Assembly (NCBI RefSeq): GCF_014287585.1
Contig: NZ_JACOOJ010000017.1
Span: forward strand, 36,857 to 100,856
Direction: 5' to 3'
DNA: 64,000 bases
Source: Parabacteroides hominis
Lineage (GTDB): Bacteria > Bacteroidota > Bacteroidia > Bacteroidales > Tannerellaceae
The notes under the pieces: generated by a model
Database searches by the model: none
What the model was told of the DNA's origin: nothing
What the model saw: the letters and a program-made list of their open reading frames with translations, nothing else
In this document: positions 34,785 to 45,071 of the stretch, one piece after another
Position numbering within the stretch: the first letter of the stretch is position 1
Layout: each line of letters opens with the position of its first letter
Translations under genes and position numbers: made by a program

Positions 34785-36230
34785 CTACCCCACGCTCCCC
34801 TCTAAGGAGATGGTCAGCAGCTTCTGTGCCTCGACGGCAAACTCCATCGGGAGCTTGTTCATTACCTCGCGGGCATATCCGTTTACGATCAGGCCGACAG
34901 CTTCTTCCACCGAGATACCGCGCTGCCGGCAATAGAACAACTGCTCTTCACTGATCTTGCTTGTCGTCGCTTCGTGTTCCACTACCGCCGTTTCGTTCTG
35001 GATATCGGCATAGGGGAAGGTATGGGCGCCGCAAGTCGAACTGAGCAACAGGCTGTCGCACTGGCTATGGTTACGGGCGCCTTCGGCACGGGGCGAGACT
35101 TTCACCAATCCGCGATAGCTATTCTGGCTATGCCCGGCGGAGATGCCTTTCGAGACGATCGTGCTGCGGGTGTTCCGTCCGAGATGGATCATCTTCGTGC
35201 CGGTATCTGCCTGCTGGTAATTGTTGGTGACAGCCACCGAGTAGAACTCGCCTACCGAATTATCGCCTGCCAAGATGCAGCTCGGATATTTCCAGGTGAT
35301 GGCGGAACCGGTCTCCACCTGCGTCCAGGAAATCTTGCTTCCTTCGCCCTTGCACAGTCCGCGCTTGGTCACGAAGTTATAGATTCCTCCCTTTCCTTCC
35401 TTATCGCCCGGATACCAGTTCTGGACAGTGGAGTATTTTACTTCGGCACGTTCGTGCGCCACGATTTCGACGATTGCAGCGTGAAGCTGGTTCTCGTCGC
35501 GCATCGGTGCGGTACAACCTTCGAGGTAGCTGACGTAGGCTTCGTCGTCCGCCACGATCAGCGTACGTTCGAACTGTCCGGTATTGGCAGCATTGATACG
35601 GAAATAAGTGGAAAGCTCCATCGGGCAACGCACGCCTTTCGGGATATAAACAAACGACCCGTCCGAGAATACCGCCGAGTTCAAAGCCGCAAAGAAGTTA
35701 TCACGATAACCGACCACGCTTCCCAGATATTTCTGGACCAGGTCGGGATGATGCTGGACGGCTTCGCTGAAAGAGCAGAAGATAATGCCTTTCTCGGCGA
35801 GCGTTTCCTTGAATGTCGTCTTTACGGAGACGCTGTCCATCACGGCATCGACCGCCATCCCGCTGAGTTGCGCACGTTCGTGAAGGGGAATGCCTAATTT
35901 ATCGAACGTCTTCATCAGTTCCGGATCGACCTCGTCCAAGCTCTTCGGGCCTTCCTTCTTCTTCGGGGCGGCGTAGTAGATGATATCCTGATAGTCGATC
36001 GGCGGGATCGTGAGGTGAGGCCAGGTCGGCATCTCCAGCGTCTGCCAGTGGCGGAAGGCTTTCAAGCGGAACTCAAGCAGCCATTCCGGTTCGTTCTTCT
36101 TGGCAGAAATAATACGGACGGTCTCTTCATCCAATCCGCGATGAATCACCTCCGTATCGATATCGGTAACGAATCCGTATTTGTAATCACCGGTCGTCAC
36201 CTCATTTAGTATGTCGTTTGAATCTTCCAT
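34785..36230 (-). CDS. sufB: Fe-S cluster assembly protein SufB
   Basis: The 481-residue product has the full SufB profile: [80 protein letters not shown], and the C-terminal region [20 protein letters not shown] with the Cys proposed to carry nascent clusters. It is the scaffold subunit of SufBC2D. It starts 35 bp after cvpA on the same strand and probably heads the suf part of the transcript; I did not find a clear -7 box in that gap. Confidence 0.97.
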   Translation of the reverse strand: MEDSNDILNEVTTGDYKYGFVTDIDTEVIHRGLDEETVRIISAKKNEPEWLLEFRLKAFRHWQTLEMPTWPHLTIPPIDYQDIIYYAAPKKKEGPKSLDEVDPELMKTFDKLGIPLHERAQLSGMAVDAVMDSVSVKTTFKETLAEKGIIFCSFSEAVQHHPDLVQKYLGSVVGYRDNFFAALNSAVFSDGSFVYIPKGVRCPMELSTYFRINAANTGQFERTLIVADDEAYVSYLEGCTAPMRDENQLHAAIVEIVAHERAEVKYSTVQNWYPGDKEGKGGIYNFVTKRGLCKGEGSKISWTQVETGSAITWKYPSCILAGDNSVGEFYSVAVTNNYQQADTGTKMIHLGRNTRSTIVSKGISAGHSQNSYRGLVKVSPRAEGARNHSQCDSLLLSSTCGAHTFPYADIQNETAVVEHEATTSKISEEQLFYCRQRGISVEEAVGLIVNGYAREVMNKLPMEFAVEAQKLLTISLEGSVG

Positions 36231-36265
36231 TATACATTATATATATATTGTTCAATTTATGAAAC

Positions 36266-36757
36266 CTATTCCTCCTTAAAAAACAAGTTTTGGAAGTAAA
36301 TGGTTGGGATTATTTCTTTGACTGAATTATAAAAACGGGATTCGACCTTTGCCTCGCGCGGGATCAGGACCGATCCGCGGTCTATCATCTCCAGGCTGTT
36401 CAGCAGGAGGCTGACGAATGCCATCATAAAGCAAAGCCCCAAGACACCGCCCGCCAAATGGTTCAGGACGCTCAGCGGCGTCGCTCCCACGACACGGGTC
36501 AGAATCTCACCCGCCAGCAATATGACACCCACGATCAACAGGAACCCTGCCACGTAGCTGAGCACCGTCACCCCTTGTTCGGGAAACCAGCCCAATGCCA
36601 GTATATATCCGCGCAGCCAGAGCGCCGCCTTCGTACAGAAAAAAATCCCGACCAAGAGGGCTATAAGCGAAACAACCTGTTTGATGACTCCATCAAACAG
36701 GCCTTTCACAAATCCTATTCCTGCCAGACATAGCAATGTAATGTCCAACCAGTTCAT
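36266..36757 (-). CDS. CvpA-family membrane protein
   Basis: The 163-residue product has four membrane helices, beginning NWLDITLLCLAGIGFVKGLF with the family GxxxGxxxG-like pattern. Later helices are VSLIALLVGIFFCTKAALWL, VLSYVAGFLLIVGVILLAGE and LAGGVLGLCFMMAFVSLLL. CvpA proteins are inner-membrane proteins named from colicin V production; their role in Bacteroidetes is unclear. It follows infB by 2 bp and precedes sufB by 35 bp, so it is within a core operon. Confidence 0.88.
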   Translation of the reverse strand: MNWLDITLLCLAGIGFVKGLFDGVIKQVVSLIALLVGIFFCTKAALWLRGYILALGWFPEQGVTVLSYVAGFLLIVGVILLAGEILTRVVGATPLSVLNHLAGGVLGLCFMMAFVSLLLNSLEMIDRGSVLIPREAKVESRFYNSVKEIIPTIYFQNLFFKEE

Positions 36758-36759
36758 GT

Positions 36760-39700
36760 TTACAATGTCTTCTTGATTTCCGTTTCTTCGTATGCCTCGA
36801 TAATATCGCCTACCTGGATATCATTGTAGTTCACTATGTTCAAACCACAATCCAATCCGGCAACCACTTCCTTCACATCGTCCTTGAAACGTTTCAAAGA
36901 TTCCAGTTCACCGGAATGGACCACGATACCGTCACGGATCACGCGCACTTTGTTCGAGCGTTTGATCTTGCCTTCACGTACCATACATCCGGCAATCGTA
37001 CCCACTTTCGTGATCTTGAATACCTGCTGTACTTCCACGTTGGCCGTGATCTCTTCCTTGATTTCCGGTGAAAGCATACCTTCCATAGCGCTCTTCACTT
37101 CTTCGATCGCATCGTAGATGATCGAGTACAGACGGATTTCAACCCCTTCTTTCTCTGCCAGACGGCGTGCGGGCAATGCCGGACGCACCTGGAATCCGAT
37201 GATGATAGCGGAAGAAGCGGCAGCCAGTACGACATCCGATTCGGAGATCTGGCCGACAGCCTTGTGGATCACGTTCACCTGGATTTCGTCTGTAGACAGA
37301 CGGATCAGGGAGTCGGACAACGCTTCTACGGAACCGTCCACGTCACCCTTCACGATCACGTTCAGTTCCTGGAAGTTGCCGACTGCGATACGGCGGCCGA
37401 TATCATCCAGGGTCAGCATCTTCTGCGTACGCAGACCTAACTCGCGCTGCAACTGTTCGCGACGGTTGGCGATTTCGCGGGCTTCCTGGTCTGTTTCCAG
37501 CACGTTGAATGTATCGCCGGCCTGCGGAGCGCCGTTCAGACCGAGGATCAGAGCCGGTTCGGAAGGGCCGGCCTGTTCGATACGCTGGTTACGTTCGTTG
37601 AACATCGCTTTTACACGACCGAAATGGGTTCCGGCCAATACGATATCACCGACTTTCAGCGTTCCGTTTTCAACCAGCACGGTAGAAACATATCCACGTC
37701 CTTTGTCGAGTGAAGACTCGATGATGGAACCAACGGCACGTCTTTTCGGATTAGCCTTCAAGTCGAGCAAGTCGGCTTCCAGCAATACTTTTTCCAGCAG
37801 TTCTTCTACACCCATGCCTTTCTTGGCTGAAATTTCCTGGCTCTGGTACTTACCGCCCCAGTCTTCAACCAGGTAATTCATGTTAGCCAGTTCCTCCTTG
37901 ATCTTGTCAGGGTTGGCATGCGGCTTATCGATCTTATTGATGGCAAATACGATAGGAACGCCGGCAGCCGAAGCATGGTTGATCGCCTCGACGGTTTGCG
38001 GCATGACATTATCGTCGGCAGCCACAATGATAATTGCGATATCCGTCACCTTGGCTCCACGGGCACGCATGGCGGTAAAGGCCTCGTGACCCGGCGTATC
38101 CAAGAAGGTGATACGGCGTCCGCTCTGCAACTTCACGTTGTAAGCGCCGATGTGCTGCGTGATACCTCCGGCCTCACCGGCAATTACGTTTGCATTACGG
38201 ATGTTATCCAGCAAAGAAGTCTTACCGTGGTCGACGTGTCCCATCACAGTTACGATAGGGGGACGTGCCACCCAGTCTTCTTCGTTGTCTTCTTCTTCGT
38301 CGGCCTTGATGGCTTCCACCACTTCGGCACTGACATATTCGGTCTTGAAGCCGAATTCTTCAGCTACAATATTAATAGTTTCCGCATCCAGGCGCTGGTT
38401 GATGGAAACCATGATACCGATGCTCATACAAGTTCCGATAACCTTGGTAACAGGCACATCCATCATGTTGGCAAGGTCGTTGGCGGTAACGAACTCCGTC
38501 AGCTTCAACACCTTGCTTTCCATTTCTTCCTGTTCCATCAGTTCGTGTTCACGCTTCTGGAAAGCATCACGTTTGTCACGACGGTACTTGGCTCCCTTGT
38601 TATTCTTGTTGCCCTTGTTGGTCAGGCGGGCCAGGGTTTCCTTTACCTGCTTCTGTACATCTTCCTCGCTGATCTCGGCTTTCACCGGCTTGCGCAGGCG
38701 CGGCTTGCGATCGTCGTTCGGACGTGACGGGCGTGCATTGGTTCCCGGCGTATTATTAACGTCTACACGGTCTTTCTTGATACGGTTGCGTTTTTTCTTC
38801 GCATCCGCACCGCCTTCTCCCGGTTTAACAGGAGCGCCGGGTCTTGCCGTCGCATCTTTCGGTCCCTTGTTGAAAGGCCCGTTACCCGACTGTTGCCCCG
38901 GTTTGTTACCGGCAAACTTCTCGCGCTTGTCTTCGCGCTCTTTCTTGCGTTCTTCCTTCGTCTTTTTCTTCGGACGGGTAGACTGATTCAACGCGTTCAG
39001 GTCTATCTTCCCTGTTACCTTGATTTTCGACTCGAACTTCGGAGTATTCAACCGGAATAATTCCTCATCAGAACCGTTGCCGGCAGATGCCGCCGGTTCC
39101 TCGGATTTCGCGGTCGTTGACTCTACATTTGCAGCTTTCGGCTCCTGTACAGGCTCCGGTTTAATCACTTCTGCTGGTTCCTTTTCCACTACTATAACTT
39201 TTTCTTCTTTTATCTCCTCAGGCTGCTGTTTCACTTCCGTAACTTTCGCTTCAGGCATTTTTGCCTCAGGCGCCTTCACTTCAGGCGCTTTCACTTCGGG
39301 AACTTTTGCTTCAGGGGCTTTCACCTCCTGAACCGGAGCTTCAGCAGTTTTTGTGGCAGAGACCGCCTCCACAGGCTTCTCCACTTTCTTTTCCACAGGA
39401 GCGGAAACAGGCTGATGCTGTACCTCCTGCGCTTTTTTATGCGGTCTGTCCAGATCGATCCGGCCCTTCGTCACGATTTTGGGCTTGAATTCTTCCGGTA
39501 TTACAGTCTTTATTTCCGAGTTCCTTTCTTCTTTCACAGAAGAAGCTTCCCTGTGAGGCCGTTCGGGCACAACCCGTTCACGCTCACGTCCGCCGTTCGG
39601 TAAATCTTTTCCAAACTCTTTTACGAGCAAAGCATACTGTTCATCACCGATTCGCGTGTTGGGATTGTTATCCTCAACCTCGAACCCTTTCTTGCGTAGA

Positions 39701-39765
39701 AACTCAACAACCGTGTTGATTCCTACATTTAATTTCCTTTGTACTTGTATTAATTTTATGGGCAT
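36760..39765 (-). CDS. infB: Translation initiation factor IF-2
   Basis: The 1001-residue GTPase starts with an IF2_N domain ([20 protein letters not shown]). A long low-complexity linker follows with repeated [13 protein letters not shown] segments (about residues 140-190) and basic stretches. A second IF2_N, the G domain (GHVDHGKT at 509-516, [14 protein letters not shown]) and C-terminal domains II-IV come next. It delivers initiator tRNA to the 30S subunit. It is preceded by nusA (20-bp gap) and followed by cvpA. The repetitive linker is normal for Bacteroidetes IF-2 and is likely length-variable between strains. Confidence 0.98.
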   Translation of the reverse strand: MPIKLIQVQRKLNVGINTVVEFLRKKGFEVEDNNPNTRIGDEQYALLVKEFGKDLPNGGRERERVVPERPHREASSVKEERNSEIKTVIPEEFKPKIVTKGRIDLDRPHKKAQEVQHQPVSAPVEKKVEKPVEAVSATKTAEAPVQEVKAPEAKVPEVKAPEVKAPEAKMPEAKVTEVKQQPEEIKEEKVIVVEKEPAEVIKPEPVQEPKAANVESTTAKSEEPAASAGNGSDEELFRLNTPKFESKIKVTGKIDLNALNQSTRPKKKTKEERKKEREDKREKFAGNKPGQQSGNGPFNKGPKDATARPGAPVKPGEGGADAKKKRNRIKKDRVDVNNTPGTNARPSRPNDDRKPRLRKPVKAEISEEDVQKQVKETLARLTNKGNKNNKGAKYRRDKRDAFQKREHELMEQEEMESKVLKLTEFVTANDLANMMDVPVTKVIGTCMSIGIMVSINQRLDAETINIVAEEFGFKTEYVSAEVVEAIKADEEEDNEEDWVARPPIVTVMGHVDHGKTSLLDNIRNANVIAGEAGGITQHIGAYNVKLQSGRRITFLDTPGHEAFTAMRARGAKVTDIAIIIVAADDNVMPQTVEAINHASAAGVPIVFAINKIDKPHANPDKIKEELANMNYLVEDWGGKYQSQEISAKKGMGVEELLEKVLLEADLLDLKANPKRRAVGSIIESSLDKGRGYVSTVLVENGTLKVGDIVLAGTHFGRVKAMFNERNQRIEQAGPSEPALILGLNGAPQAGDTFNVLETDQEAREIANRREQLQRELGLRTQKMLTLDDIGRRIAVGNFQELNVIVKGDVDGSVEALSDSLIRLSTDEIQVNVIHKAVGQISESDVVLAAASSAIIIGFQVRPALPARRLAEKEGVEIRLYSIIYDAIEEVKSAMEGMLSPEIKEEITANVEVQQVFKITKVGTIAGCMVREGKIKRSNKVRVIRDGIVVHSGELESLKRFKDDVKEVVAGLDCGLNIVNYNDIQVGDIIEAYEETEIKKTL

Positions 39766-39785
39766 ATCAAACTTTGTCGTAATAC

Positions 39786-41060
39786 TTATTCCTGGGTTTC
39801 ATCCTGTTCTTCTTCAAATTCGGCAGATAAGATAGCAAGTACCTCGTCAACAGTCTGTTCTTCGAGGTCGGCACGTTCTATAATCTCTTCACGGCTCATA
39901 GCCAATACGCTCTTCGCCGTGTAGCACCCGATATTCTTCAGTGCTTCGATTACCCAGCTGTCAATTTCATCCGAGAATTCATCCAGATAGATGTCCTCTT
40001 CATCTGCACCTTCCACATCGCGGAAGACATCGATGGCATATTCGGTCAGCATACAGGCGAGCTTGATATTCAAACCACCTTTACCGATAGCCAATGAAAC
40101 TTCTTCAGGACGAAGATAAACCTCTGCCTTACGTTCTTCTTCGTTCACTCGTATAGAGGAAATTTTTGCCGGGCTTAATGCACGCTGGATAAACAGCGAT
40201 ACATTGGATGTATAATTAATGACATCGATATTCTCGTTTCTCAGCTCGCGAACGATACCGTGAATACGGGAACCTTTCATTCCGACGCAGGCGCCGACCG
40301 GGTCGATACGGTCATCGTACGACTCAACGGCCACTTTTGCTCTCTCTCCCGGAATACGGGCAATCGCCTTGATGGTGATCAGACCATCGTTGATTTCCGG
40401 CACTTCAAGTTCGAACAAACGCTGCAGGAATAATTTGTCAGTACGGGAAAGAATGATCTTCGGATTGTTGTTGTAGTTATCCACCCGCTGTACGATGGCA
40501 CGTACGGTTTCACCTTTGCGATAAAAGTCTGTCGGGATCTGTTCTGTTTTCGGGAGCAGCAACTCATTACCCTCATCGTCCAACAACAGGATCTCTTTCT
40601 TCCATACCTGGTAAACATCGGCTGCGATGATGTTGCCGATTTTATCCTTATATTTAGCAAACAAGCTGTCTTTCTGCAATTCAAGTATCTTTGAAGCCAG
40701 CGTCTGGCGCAGGTTCAGGATGGCGCGACGTCCGAAATCGGCAAAATGCACTTCGTCGGTCACCTCTTCGCCCACTTCACAGTCGGCATCGATCTTACGG
40801 GCCTCGGTCAGTGTCAGCTGAAGATTTCCATCTTCCAGTTCGTCATCGGCGACAACCGTACGGTTTCTCCAAATTTCGAAGTCACCTTTTTCCGGGTTGA
40901 TAATTACGTCGTAATTTTCATCCGTACCGAACATTTTAGCGATCACGTTGCGGAATGAGTCTTCCAACACGCTGATCATCGTATCTTTATCTATATTTTT
41001 CAACTCCTTGAACTCAGCAAGTGTGTCAATCATACTGATTGTTTCCTCTTTCTTGGCCAT
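39786..41060 (-). CDS. nusA: Transcription termination/antitermination factor NusA
   Basis: The 424-residue product has the NusA N-terminal domain ([20 protein letters not shown]), an S1 domain ([20 protein letters not shown]), KH domains ([38 protein letters not shown]) and a C-terminal acidic helix-hairpin region ([20 protein letters not shown]). It binds RNA polymerase and modulates pausing, termination and rRNA antitermination. It lies 7 bp after rimP and 20 bp before infB, the classic rimP-nusA-infB order. Confidence 0.98.
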   Translation of the reverse strand: MAKKEETISMIDTLAEFKELKNIDKDTMISVLEDSFRNVIAKMFGTDENYDVIINPEKGDFEIWRNRTVVADDELEDGNLQLTLTEARKIDADCEVGEEVTDEVHFADFGRRAILNLRQTLASKILELQKDSLFAKYKDKIGNIIAADVYQVWKKEILLLDDEGNELLLPKTEQIPTDFYRKGETVRAIVQRVDNYNNNPKIILSRTDKLFLQRLFELEVPEINDGLITIKAIARIPGERAKVAVESYDDRIDPVGACVGMKGSRIHGIVRELRNENIDVINYTSNVSLFIQRALSPAKISSIRVNEEERKAEVYLRPEEVSLAIGKGGLNIKLACMLTEYAIDVFRDVEGADEEDIYLDEFSDEIDSWVIEALKNIGCYTAKSVLAMSREEIIERADLEEQTVDEVLAILSAEFEEEQDETQE

Positions 41061-41067
41061 AATCTTT

Positions 41068-41541
41068 TTACTTGAATCTTATTAGGTATTTTGTATATTT
41101 TATTTCATCGAATGTATATGACTGGTCTTCCTGGACAGTCACCTTACGCTTGGCCCCTTCGGGCTTCACTTGTTTTTCAACAGTGACTACCACCCCGTTT
41201 TCGTCAGCCGACTTCAACACGCCGGTCAGCTTCGTGCCGTTTTTAAGCAGCATTTCCACTTCGTTGCCTATATTTTTTACATACTGGCGAAGCACTTTAA
41301 ACGGAGATGTTATACCTGCGGAACCGACTTCCAACTCGAAGTCTTCCGCATCCCGGTCCAGGTGACCTTCCACATAGCGGCTCAACTCCGCGCAGTCGTC
41401 GATACAAACACCCTCATCATTATCTATTTCTATAATAATCAGGTTACCTGGTTTAATTACTACATCTACTAAATAATTGCCGGAAGAAGCTAATTTCTCT
41501 TCTACCAACTGACTTATCACGTCCTTTTCAATCATATACAT
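41068..41541 (-). CDS. rimP: Ribosome maturation factor RimP
   Basis: The 157-residue product matches RimP: IIEIDNDEGVCIDDCAELSR and a C-terminal SH3-like half (VEMLLKNGTKLTGVLKSADE). The characteristic EVGSAGITSPF appears where many species have EVSSPG. It assists 30S maturation. The start could be 41541 or the ATG at 41535 (MIEKDV). It heads the operon; a -7 box lies at 41601-41609. Confidence 0.95.
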   Translation of the reverse strand: MYMIEKDVISQLVEEKLASSGNYLVDVVIKPGNLIIIEIDNDEGVCIDDCAELSRYVEGHLDRDAEDFELEVGSAGITSPFKVLRQYVKNIGNEVEMLLKNGTKLTGVLKSADENGVVVTVEKQVKPEGAKRKVTVQEDQSYTFDEIKYTKYLIRFK

Positions 41542-41600
41542 ACAGTTAAGAACAAAAGAAGGGGACTGCCCGCCCCCTCCTCATCTTCGCTTAATCGCCC

Positions 41601-41609
41601 GCAAATATA
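41601..41609 (-). promoter_or_regulatory. Putative -7 box of the rimP-nusA-infB operon
   Basis: On the minus strand this reads TATATTTGC, an exact TAnnTTTG match about 60 bp before rimP. It is divergent from the ATPase promoter at 41673. Confidence 0.65.
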
Positions 41610-41672
41610 CAAATAATCAGTGAGTTTTCAAATAAATATATATTTTTTCTGCATGTTATGGGAATTATCGCG

Positions 41673-41681
41673 TACATTTGT
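41673..41681 (+). promoter_or_regulatory. Putative -7 box of the ATPase pair
   Basis: TACATTTGT matches TAnnTTTG and lies 23 bp before ATG 41705. Any start at 41678 would be inside this box, which supports the later ATG. Confidence 0.6.
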
Positions 41682-41704
41682 ACATATATCTCAATAATAA
41701 GCGT

Positions 41705-43024
41705 ATGTCAGAGCATTTGATCGAATTAGAAATAAAGGATTACAGAGCTATTCAGAAAGCTAAAATTGCATTGAACGGAATCACAGTCCTTTCCGGTGAA
41801 AACGGATGTGGGAAAAGCACGATTGCCAAACTTACATACCATTCCATTCAGACGATCAACCAGTACGAAGATATCATCTATAGGCCATTACTCGCTTTTT
41901 ACAAAAAGACACTCGAAATATTCACGGATATTTCAAACGATCTTTCGTCATTAGTACCTTCTTCCGATACTTTCATGCCAGAGAAGTACCAATATACAGT
42001 TCCGAATATCCCCAAAATCATATCTGCTATATCAACTATAGCACAGACGCTTACAGTTAATTATTATACTGCTGTCAACATGGATGGAGCAGATAAAAAT
42101 GATCCCTTTTTCACCCGGTTAAGAACAATATTATCAAGTAATTTTGCTATTCCCGAAGCTAAAGACAAAGACTGGAGCAGCCTTATCCATGAAATACTGG
42201 ATTCTATTATAAAGGTACAGAATTATGCCGCTGCAAGTGTCAGGAATAGGAATACAGAAGTATTTACCGGATATATTAAAACCTTCTTCAACAATGAAGA
42301 TATAACTGATAAATTCAATTTATATGAATATGGTGTCGGCATCACGAATTATCAACGGCAGCGACTTTTGCATTTCAGATCGATCGATAAAGTTTTATAT
42401 ATCGATACTCCGATGGCCATCGGACTATCATCAACCCATATACCACATTGGGATTTTCTGAACGAGACACTCCGGCAAGGAGGTGAAAACAAGTCCTTGA
42501 ATTCAGAAAACATCTATCGGCTTCTTTCCGAAAACATCTTGGAAGGAGAAGCCTCTTTCGATACAAAATCTATTTTCGATCGTTTTGTCTATCAGCGTAA
42601 AGACGGATTAATTATAAATCTGCTGGATTGTGCGACAGGTATCAAATCGTTCGCAATCCTGCAAATATTATTGAAAAACGGATATCTCGACAACAAAACA
42701 TTATTGATCATCGATGAGCCGGAAGCCCACCTGCATCCGCAATGGATTGTTGAATTTGCACGTATCATCACCTTACTGAATAAAGAACTGGGGGTGAAAT
42801 TCCTGATTGCCAGCCATAACCCGGACATGATCAGCGCTTTGAAATATATATCAGAAAAGGAAAAGATATCCGATAATATGAATTTCTATTTAGCCGAGAA
42901 AACCGAAGAAGAGACATACATATATAAAGCATTAGGGTCGGAAATCGATGAGATATTCGGTTCTTTCAATATCGCCATCGACAGGATCAACCAATATGGA
43001 GAAGCAAATAATGAAATATTCTAA
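41705..43024 (+). CDS. AAA/ABC-like ATPase (RecF/OLD-type), probable accessory module
   Basis: The product has 439 residues from ATG 41705 (MSEHLIELEIKDYRAI). It carries an N-terminal Walker A GENGCGKST and a C-terminal ABC-like pair, signature-like LLDCATGIKSFA and Walker B LLIIDEPEAHLHPQW, followed by the H-loop IASHNPDM. This layout is that of the AAA_15/AAA_21 ATPases found in OLD, Septu and related anti-phage systems. No TOPRIM nuclease domain is attached. It overlaps the next gene by up to 29 bp, so the two are probably co-translated. It is AT-rich and inserted between rimP and the pnuC-type gene. A defence role is an inference. Confidence 0.8.
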   Translation: MSEHLIELEIKDYRAIQKAKIALNGITVLSGENGCGKSTIAKLTYHSIQTINQYEDIIYRPLLAFYKKTLEIFTDISNDLSSLVPSSDTFMPEKYQYTVPNIPKIISAISTIAQTLTVNYYTAVNMDGADKNDPFFTRLRTILSSNFAIPEAKDKDWSSLIHEILDSIIKVQNYAAASVRNRNTEVFTGYIKTFFNNEDITDKFNLYEYGVGITNYQRQRLLHFRSIDKVLYIDTPMAIGLSSTHIPHWDFLNETLRQGGENKSLNSENIYRLLSENILEGEASFDTKSIFDRFVYQRKDGLIINLLDCATGIKSFAILQILLKNGYLDNKTLLIIDEPEAHLHPQWIVEFARIITLLNKELGVKFLIASHNPDMISALKYISEKEKISDNMNFYLAEKTEEETYIYKALGSEIDEIFGSFNIAIDRINQYGEANNEIF

Positions 43025-43484
43025 AGAAGTAACCGAAACCCACCGATTAAGTTGCCAGCATAAAGACTGCCTGCAACTCATATCCGATTGCTTCACACAA
43101 GAAGGAGGCAAAGGAAATCTGTTTTGTCAAAATGAAACATGTATAAACTTGGATAAAATAGAAAAAAAGCAACACAAAAACAGCCCACAAGCCACTATGG
43201 ATATAACAATAGGCATCGAGGCTTCATCTAAAAAGATGCTTTTGGTAGAATTGCGTTTCAACTATAAGAACCCTAAGAATATCGGTAAACAAGAAATTCT
43301 CGACAAGATCGTTCATTCAAAAGATCTTTTATCCGATTGCGCCGTTCATCCAGAATACATTTTCATATTTAAAGAGAATGTCAAAAATCAGGCTCGCAGC
43401 CACTTCAACAGGTTATTCATAGGCAAAAAAACTCCTTGTATTATTATGACAGAGGATGAATTTCACCATTATTTCTTTCTTTAA
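42996..43484 (+). CDS. Hypothetical partner of the ATPase, nuclease-like core possible
   Basis: About 162 residues from ATG 42996 (MEKQIMKYSKEVTETH; an ATG at 43011 is also possible); both starts overlap the ATPase gene. It has two Cys pairs, SCQHKDCLQ and LFCQNETCIN, that might bind metal. A segment MDITIGIEASSKKMLLVELR places an acidic residue and ExR as in degenerate PD-(D/E)XK folds. I do not recognise the family. Its overlap with an OLD/Septu-like ATPase suggests it is the effector or adaptor of a two-gene system. Confidence 0.65.
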   Translation: MEKQIMKYSKEVTETHRLSCQHKDCLQLISDCFTQEGGKGNLFCQNETCINLDKIEKKQHKNSPQATMDITIGIEASSKKMLLVELRFNYKNPKNIGKQEILDKIVHSKDLLSDCAVHPEYIFIFKENVKNQARSHFNRLFIGKKTPCIIMTEDEFHHYFFL

Positions 43485-43558
43485 GCCCAGATTTCAATAT
43501 TTGGTCATTACCCGTTTTTTTCGTTTCTTTGCCCCGAATATAAGAGGGGCTTGCCGGA

Positions 43559-44167
43559 ATGCAACTATTGGAATATTTCGGAGTATTGACCGGGCTGCTT
43601 TATCTGTTTTTGGAGATCAGGCAGCATCGTGCCATGTGGGTGGTAGGTTTCCTCACTTCCCTTGTCTATGTTTTTGTCTTTTTCTTTTCGAAGATATATG
43701 CGGATATGGGATTGAACATATATTATGTAGCCATCAGCATATACGGCTTCTGGCAGTGGACACGCAGGCGTACGGTCGAAAAGGCCGGAACCGGAGAAGC
43801 CGCCTCCTCCCAAGAGGTGATCCTCTACCGCAACATGACGTTCCGCCTTTTTGCCCGGATCAGTTGCGCCATCCTCGCCTTGTACACGCTGCTCTATTAC
43901 GTCCTGCATGATTTCACCGATTCGCCGATACCGGTAGGCGATGCTTTTACCACCGCCGTCGGGATCGTCGCCACCTGGATGCTGGCCCGCCGGATCATCG
44001 AACACTGGATATTCTGGATCATCGTCAACTGCGTGTCCGTCTATCTTTATTACCTGCGTGAGCTCTATCCCACAATGTTTCTCTATATTTGCTACGCCAT
44101 ACTGGCGGCAGTAGGATTATACACATGGAAAAAGAAAGGAATAAGAACAAATGATAACGCCTTATAA
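43559..44167 (+). CDS. PnuC-family vitamin transporter, probably thiamine (PnuT-like)
   Basis: The 202-residue inner-membrane protein has about seven helices with PnuC hallmarks: LEYFGVLTGLLYLFLEIRQH, WVVGFLTSLVYVFVFFFSKI, YYVAISIYGFWQWTRR. PnuC members carry nicotinamide riboside, riboflavin or thiamine. Here the gene overlaps thiamine pyrophosphokinase by 17 bp, which points to thiamine uptake followed by trapping as thiamine diphosphate (inference from context). A weak -7-like TTTCTTTGC lies about 30 bp upstream, and no complete TPP riboswitch was found before it. Confidence 0.88.
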   Translation: MQLLEYFGVLTGLLYLFLEIRQHRAMWVVGFLTSLVYVFVFFFSKIYADMGLNIYYVAISIYGFWQWTRRRTVEKAGTGEAASSQEVILYRNMTFRLFARISCAILALYTLLYYVLHDFTDSPIPVGDAFTTAVGIVATWMLARRIIEHWIFWIIVNCVSVYLYYLRELYPTMFLYICYAILAAVGLYTWKKKGIRTNDNAL

Positions 44168-44780
44168 TTGCGTAGTCGTGGCAAACGGCAGCTTTCCTCA
44201 AACAGCCTTACCGCTTCGTCTTTTGCACGAAGCCTCTGTTGTCATCGCCTGTGACGGGGCTGTCGAGGCATTGGACAAAGCGGGCGTCACCCCGGCAGCC
44301 ATCGTCGGCGACCTGGACAGCATCCCGTCCCGCTTCCGCGAGCGCTATGCCGACCGCATCCATATCGTGGAGGACCAGGAAATAAACGACCTAACGAAAT
44401 CCGTCCGTTTCGCCCACCGGTCCGGGCAGCAGGAAGTCCTGATCTTAGGGGCTACCGGGTTGCGCGAAGACCATACGTTAGGCAATATCTCCCTGCTGAT
44501 GGACTACGCCCCGCTGTTCCGCCGGGTAGAGATGCTCTCGGACTATGGGATTTTCACCCCTATCCGGCAAACAACGACACTGGCAAGCAAACCCGGAACC
44601 CAAGTGTCCCTTTTCTCCCTTGCCCCTTCCGGCAGGATCTCGATATCCGGACTGCGTTGGCCCATCCACAATCGCCAACTGACCGCCTGGTGGCAAGGCA
44701 CATTAAACGAGGCGACAGGCAACAACTTCACCGTCACCCTCTCACCGGACGCCCGGATCATAGTTTACCGCACCCTCTAA
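44151..44780 (+). CDS. thiN: Thiamine pyrophosphokinase
   Basis: The 209-residue product has the TPK catalytic domain (VIACDGAVEALDKAG, IVGDLDSIPSRFRER, DQEINDLTKSVRFA, ILGATGLREDHTLGNISLL) and a C-terminal vitamin-B1-binding domain (GTQVSLFSLAPSGRISISGL). It transfers diphosphate from ATP to thiamine in the cytoplasm, trapping the vitamin. The Asp residues in GDLDS and the DLTK and REDHTLGN motifs are intact. Start overlaps the transporter gene by 17 bp, so they form one operon. Confidence 0.95.
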   Translation: MITPYNCVVVANGSFPQTALPLRLLHEASVVIACDGAVEALDKAGVTPAAIVGDLDSIPSRFRERYADRIHIVEDQEINDLTKSVRFAHRSGQQEVLILGATGLREDHTLGNISLLMDYAPLFRRVEMLSDYGIFTPIRQTTTLASKPGTQVSLFSLAPSGRISISGLRWPIHNRQLTAWWQGTLNEATGNNFTVTLSPDARIIVYRTL

Positions 44781-44797
44781 ATAATGTAGTTCTGCCT

Positions 44798-44895
44798 TGT
44801 TCCCGCGCTTGACGCGGGATCGCAAAAAAACAGACCTTATCGATCGATGTTTATATGGCCGGTCCTAATGCGATCCCGCGTCAAGCGCGGGAACA
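44798..44895. repeat. REPIN-like inverted pair of CCCGCG palindromes
   Basis: Two 27-bp arms (44798-44824 and 44869-44895) are perfect inverted copies, 44 bp apart. Each contains a palindrome, CCCGCG-CTTGA-CGCGGG. A diverged single copy is at 16247-16263. It lies just downstream of thiN and could fold into a long hairpin. This is the arrangement of REPIN-type non-autonomous elements; no associated RAYT transposase is in this window. Confidence 0.75.
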
Positions 44896-44950
44896 GGGAT
44901 CACACCGGTAAATCATCATTTACAGGTTCAAATCTTCTTAGAATAAAAAA

Positions 44951-44985
44951 GTCCCGAAGGGGATCTTTCGATCAGCCTTCGGGAC
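44951..44985 (-). terminator. Rho-independent terminator of the 45072-45416 gene
   Basis: GTCCCGAAGG and CCTTCGGGAC form a 10-bp stem; on the minus strand it is followed by TTTTTT. It lies about 90 bp beyond the stop of the small hypothetical gene. Confidence 0.8.
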
Positions 44986-45071
44986 AAAATACACCCTCAA
45001 TTTTACAACTTAGTATTCAAGCCTCACGGCTGTTTATAGACTTCCTCAATTTTTTATACAATTCCACCTGC

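Noticed and set aside
36266..36757. Bacteriocin (colicin V) gene
   Set aside because: CvpA is only named after colicin V production; this is a conserved membrane protein in a core operon.
36836..39603. Several plus-strand open frames
   Set aside because: All are shadows of infB; their translations are low-complexity and match nothing.
43485..43558. TPP riboswitch before the transporter-thiN operon
   Set aside because: A short CCCC/GGGG hairpin and a CTTGCCGGA segment are present, but the conserved TPP-aptamer motifs are not all there and the gap is too short.
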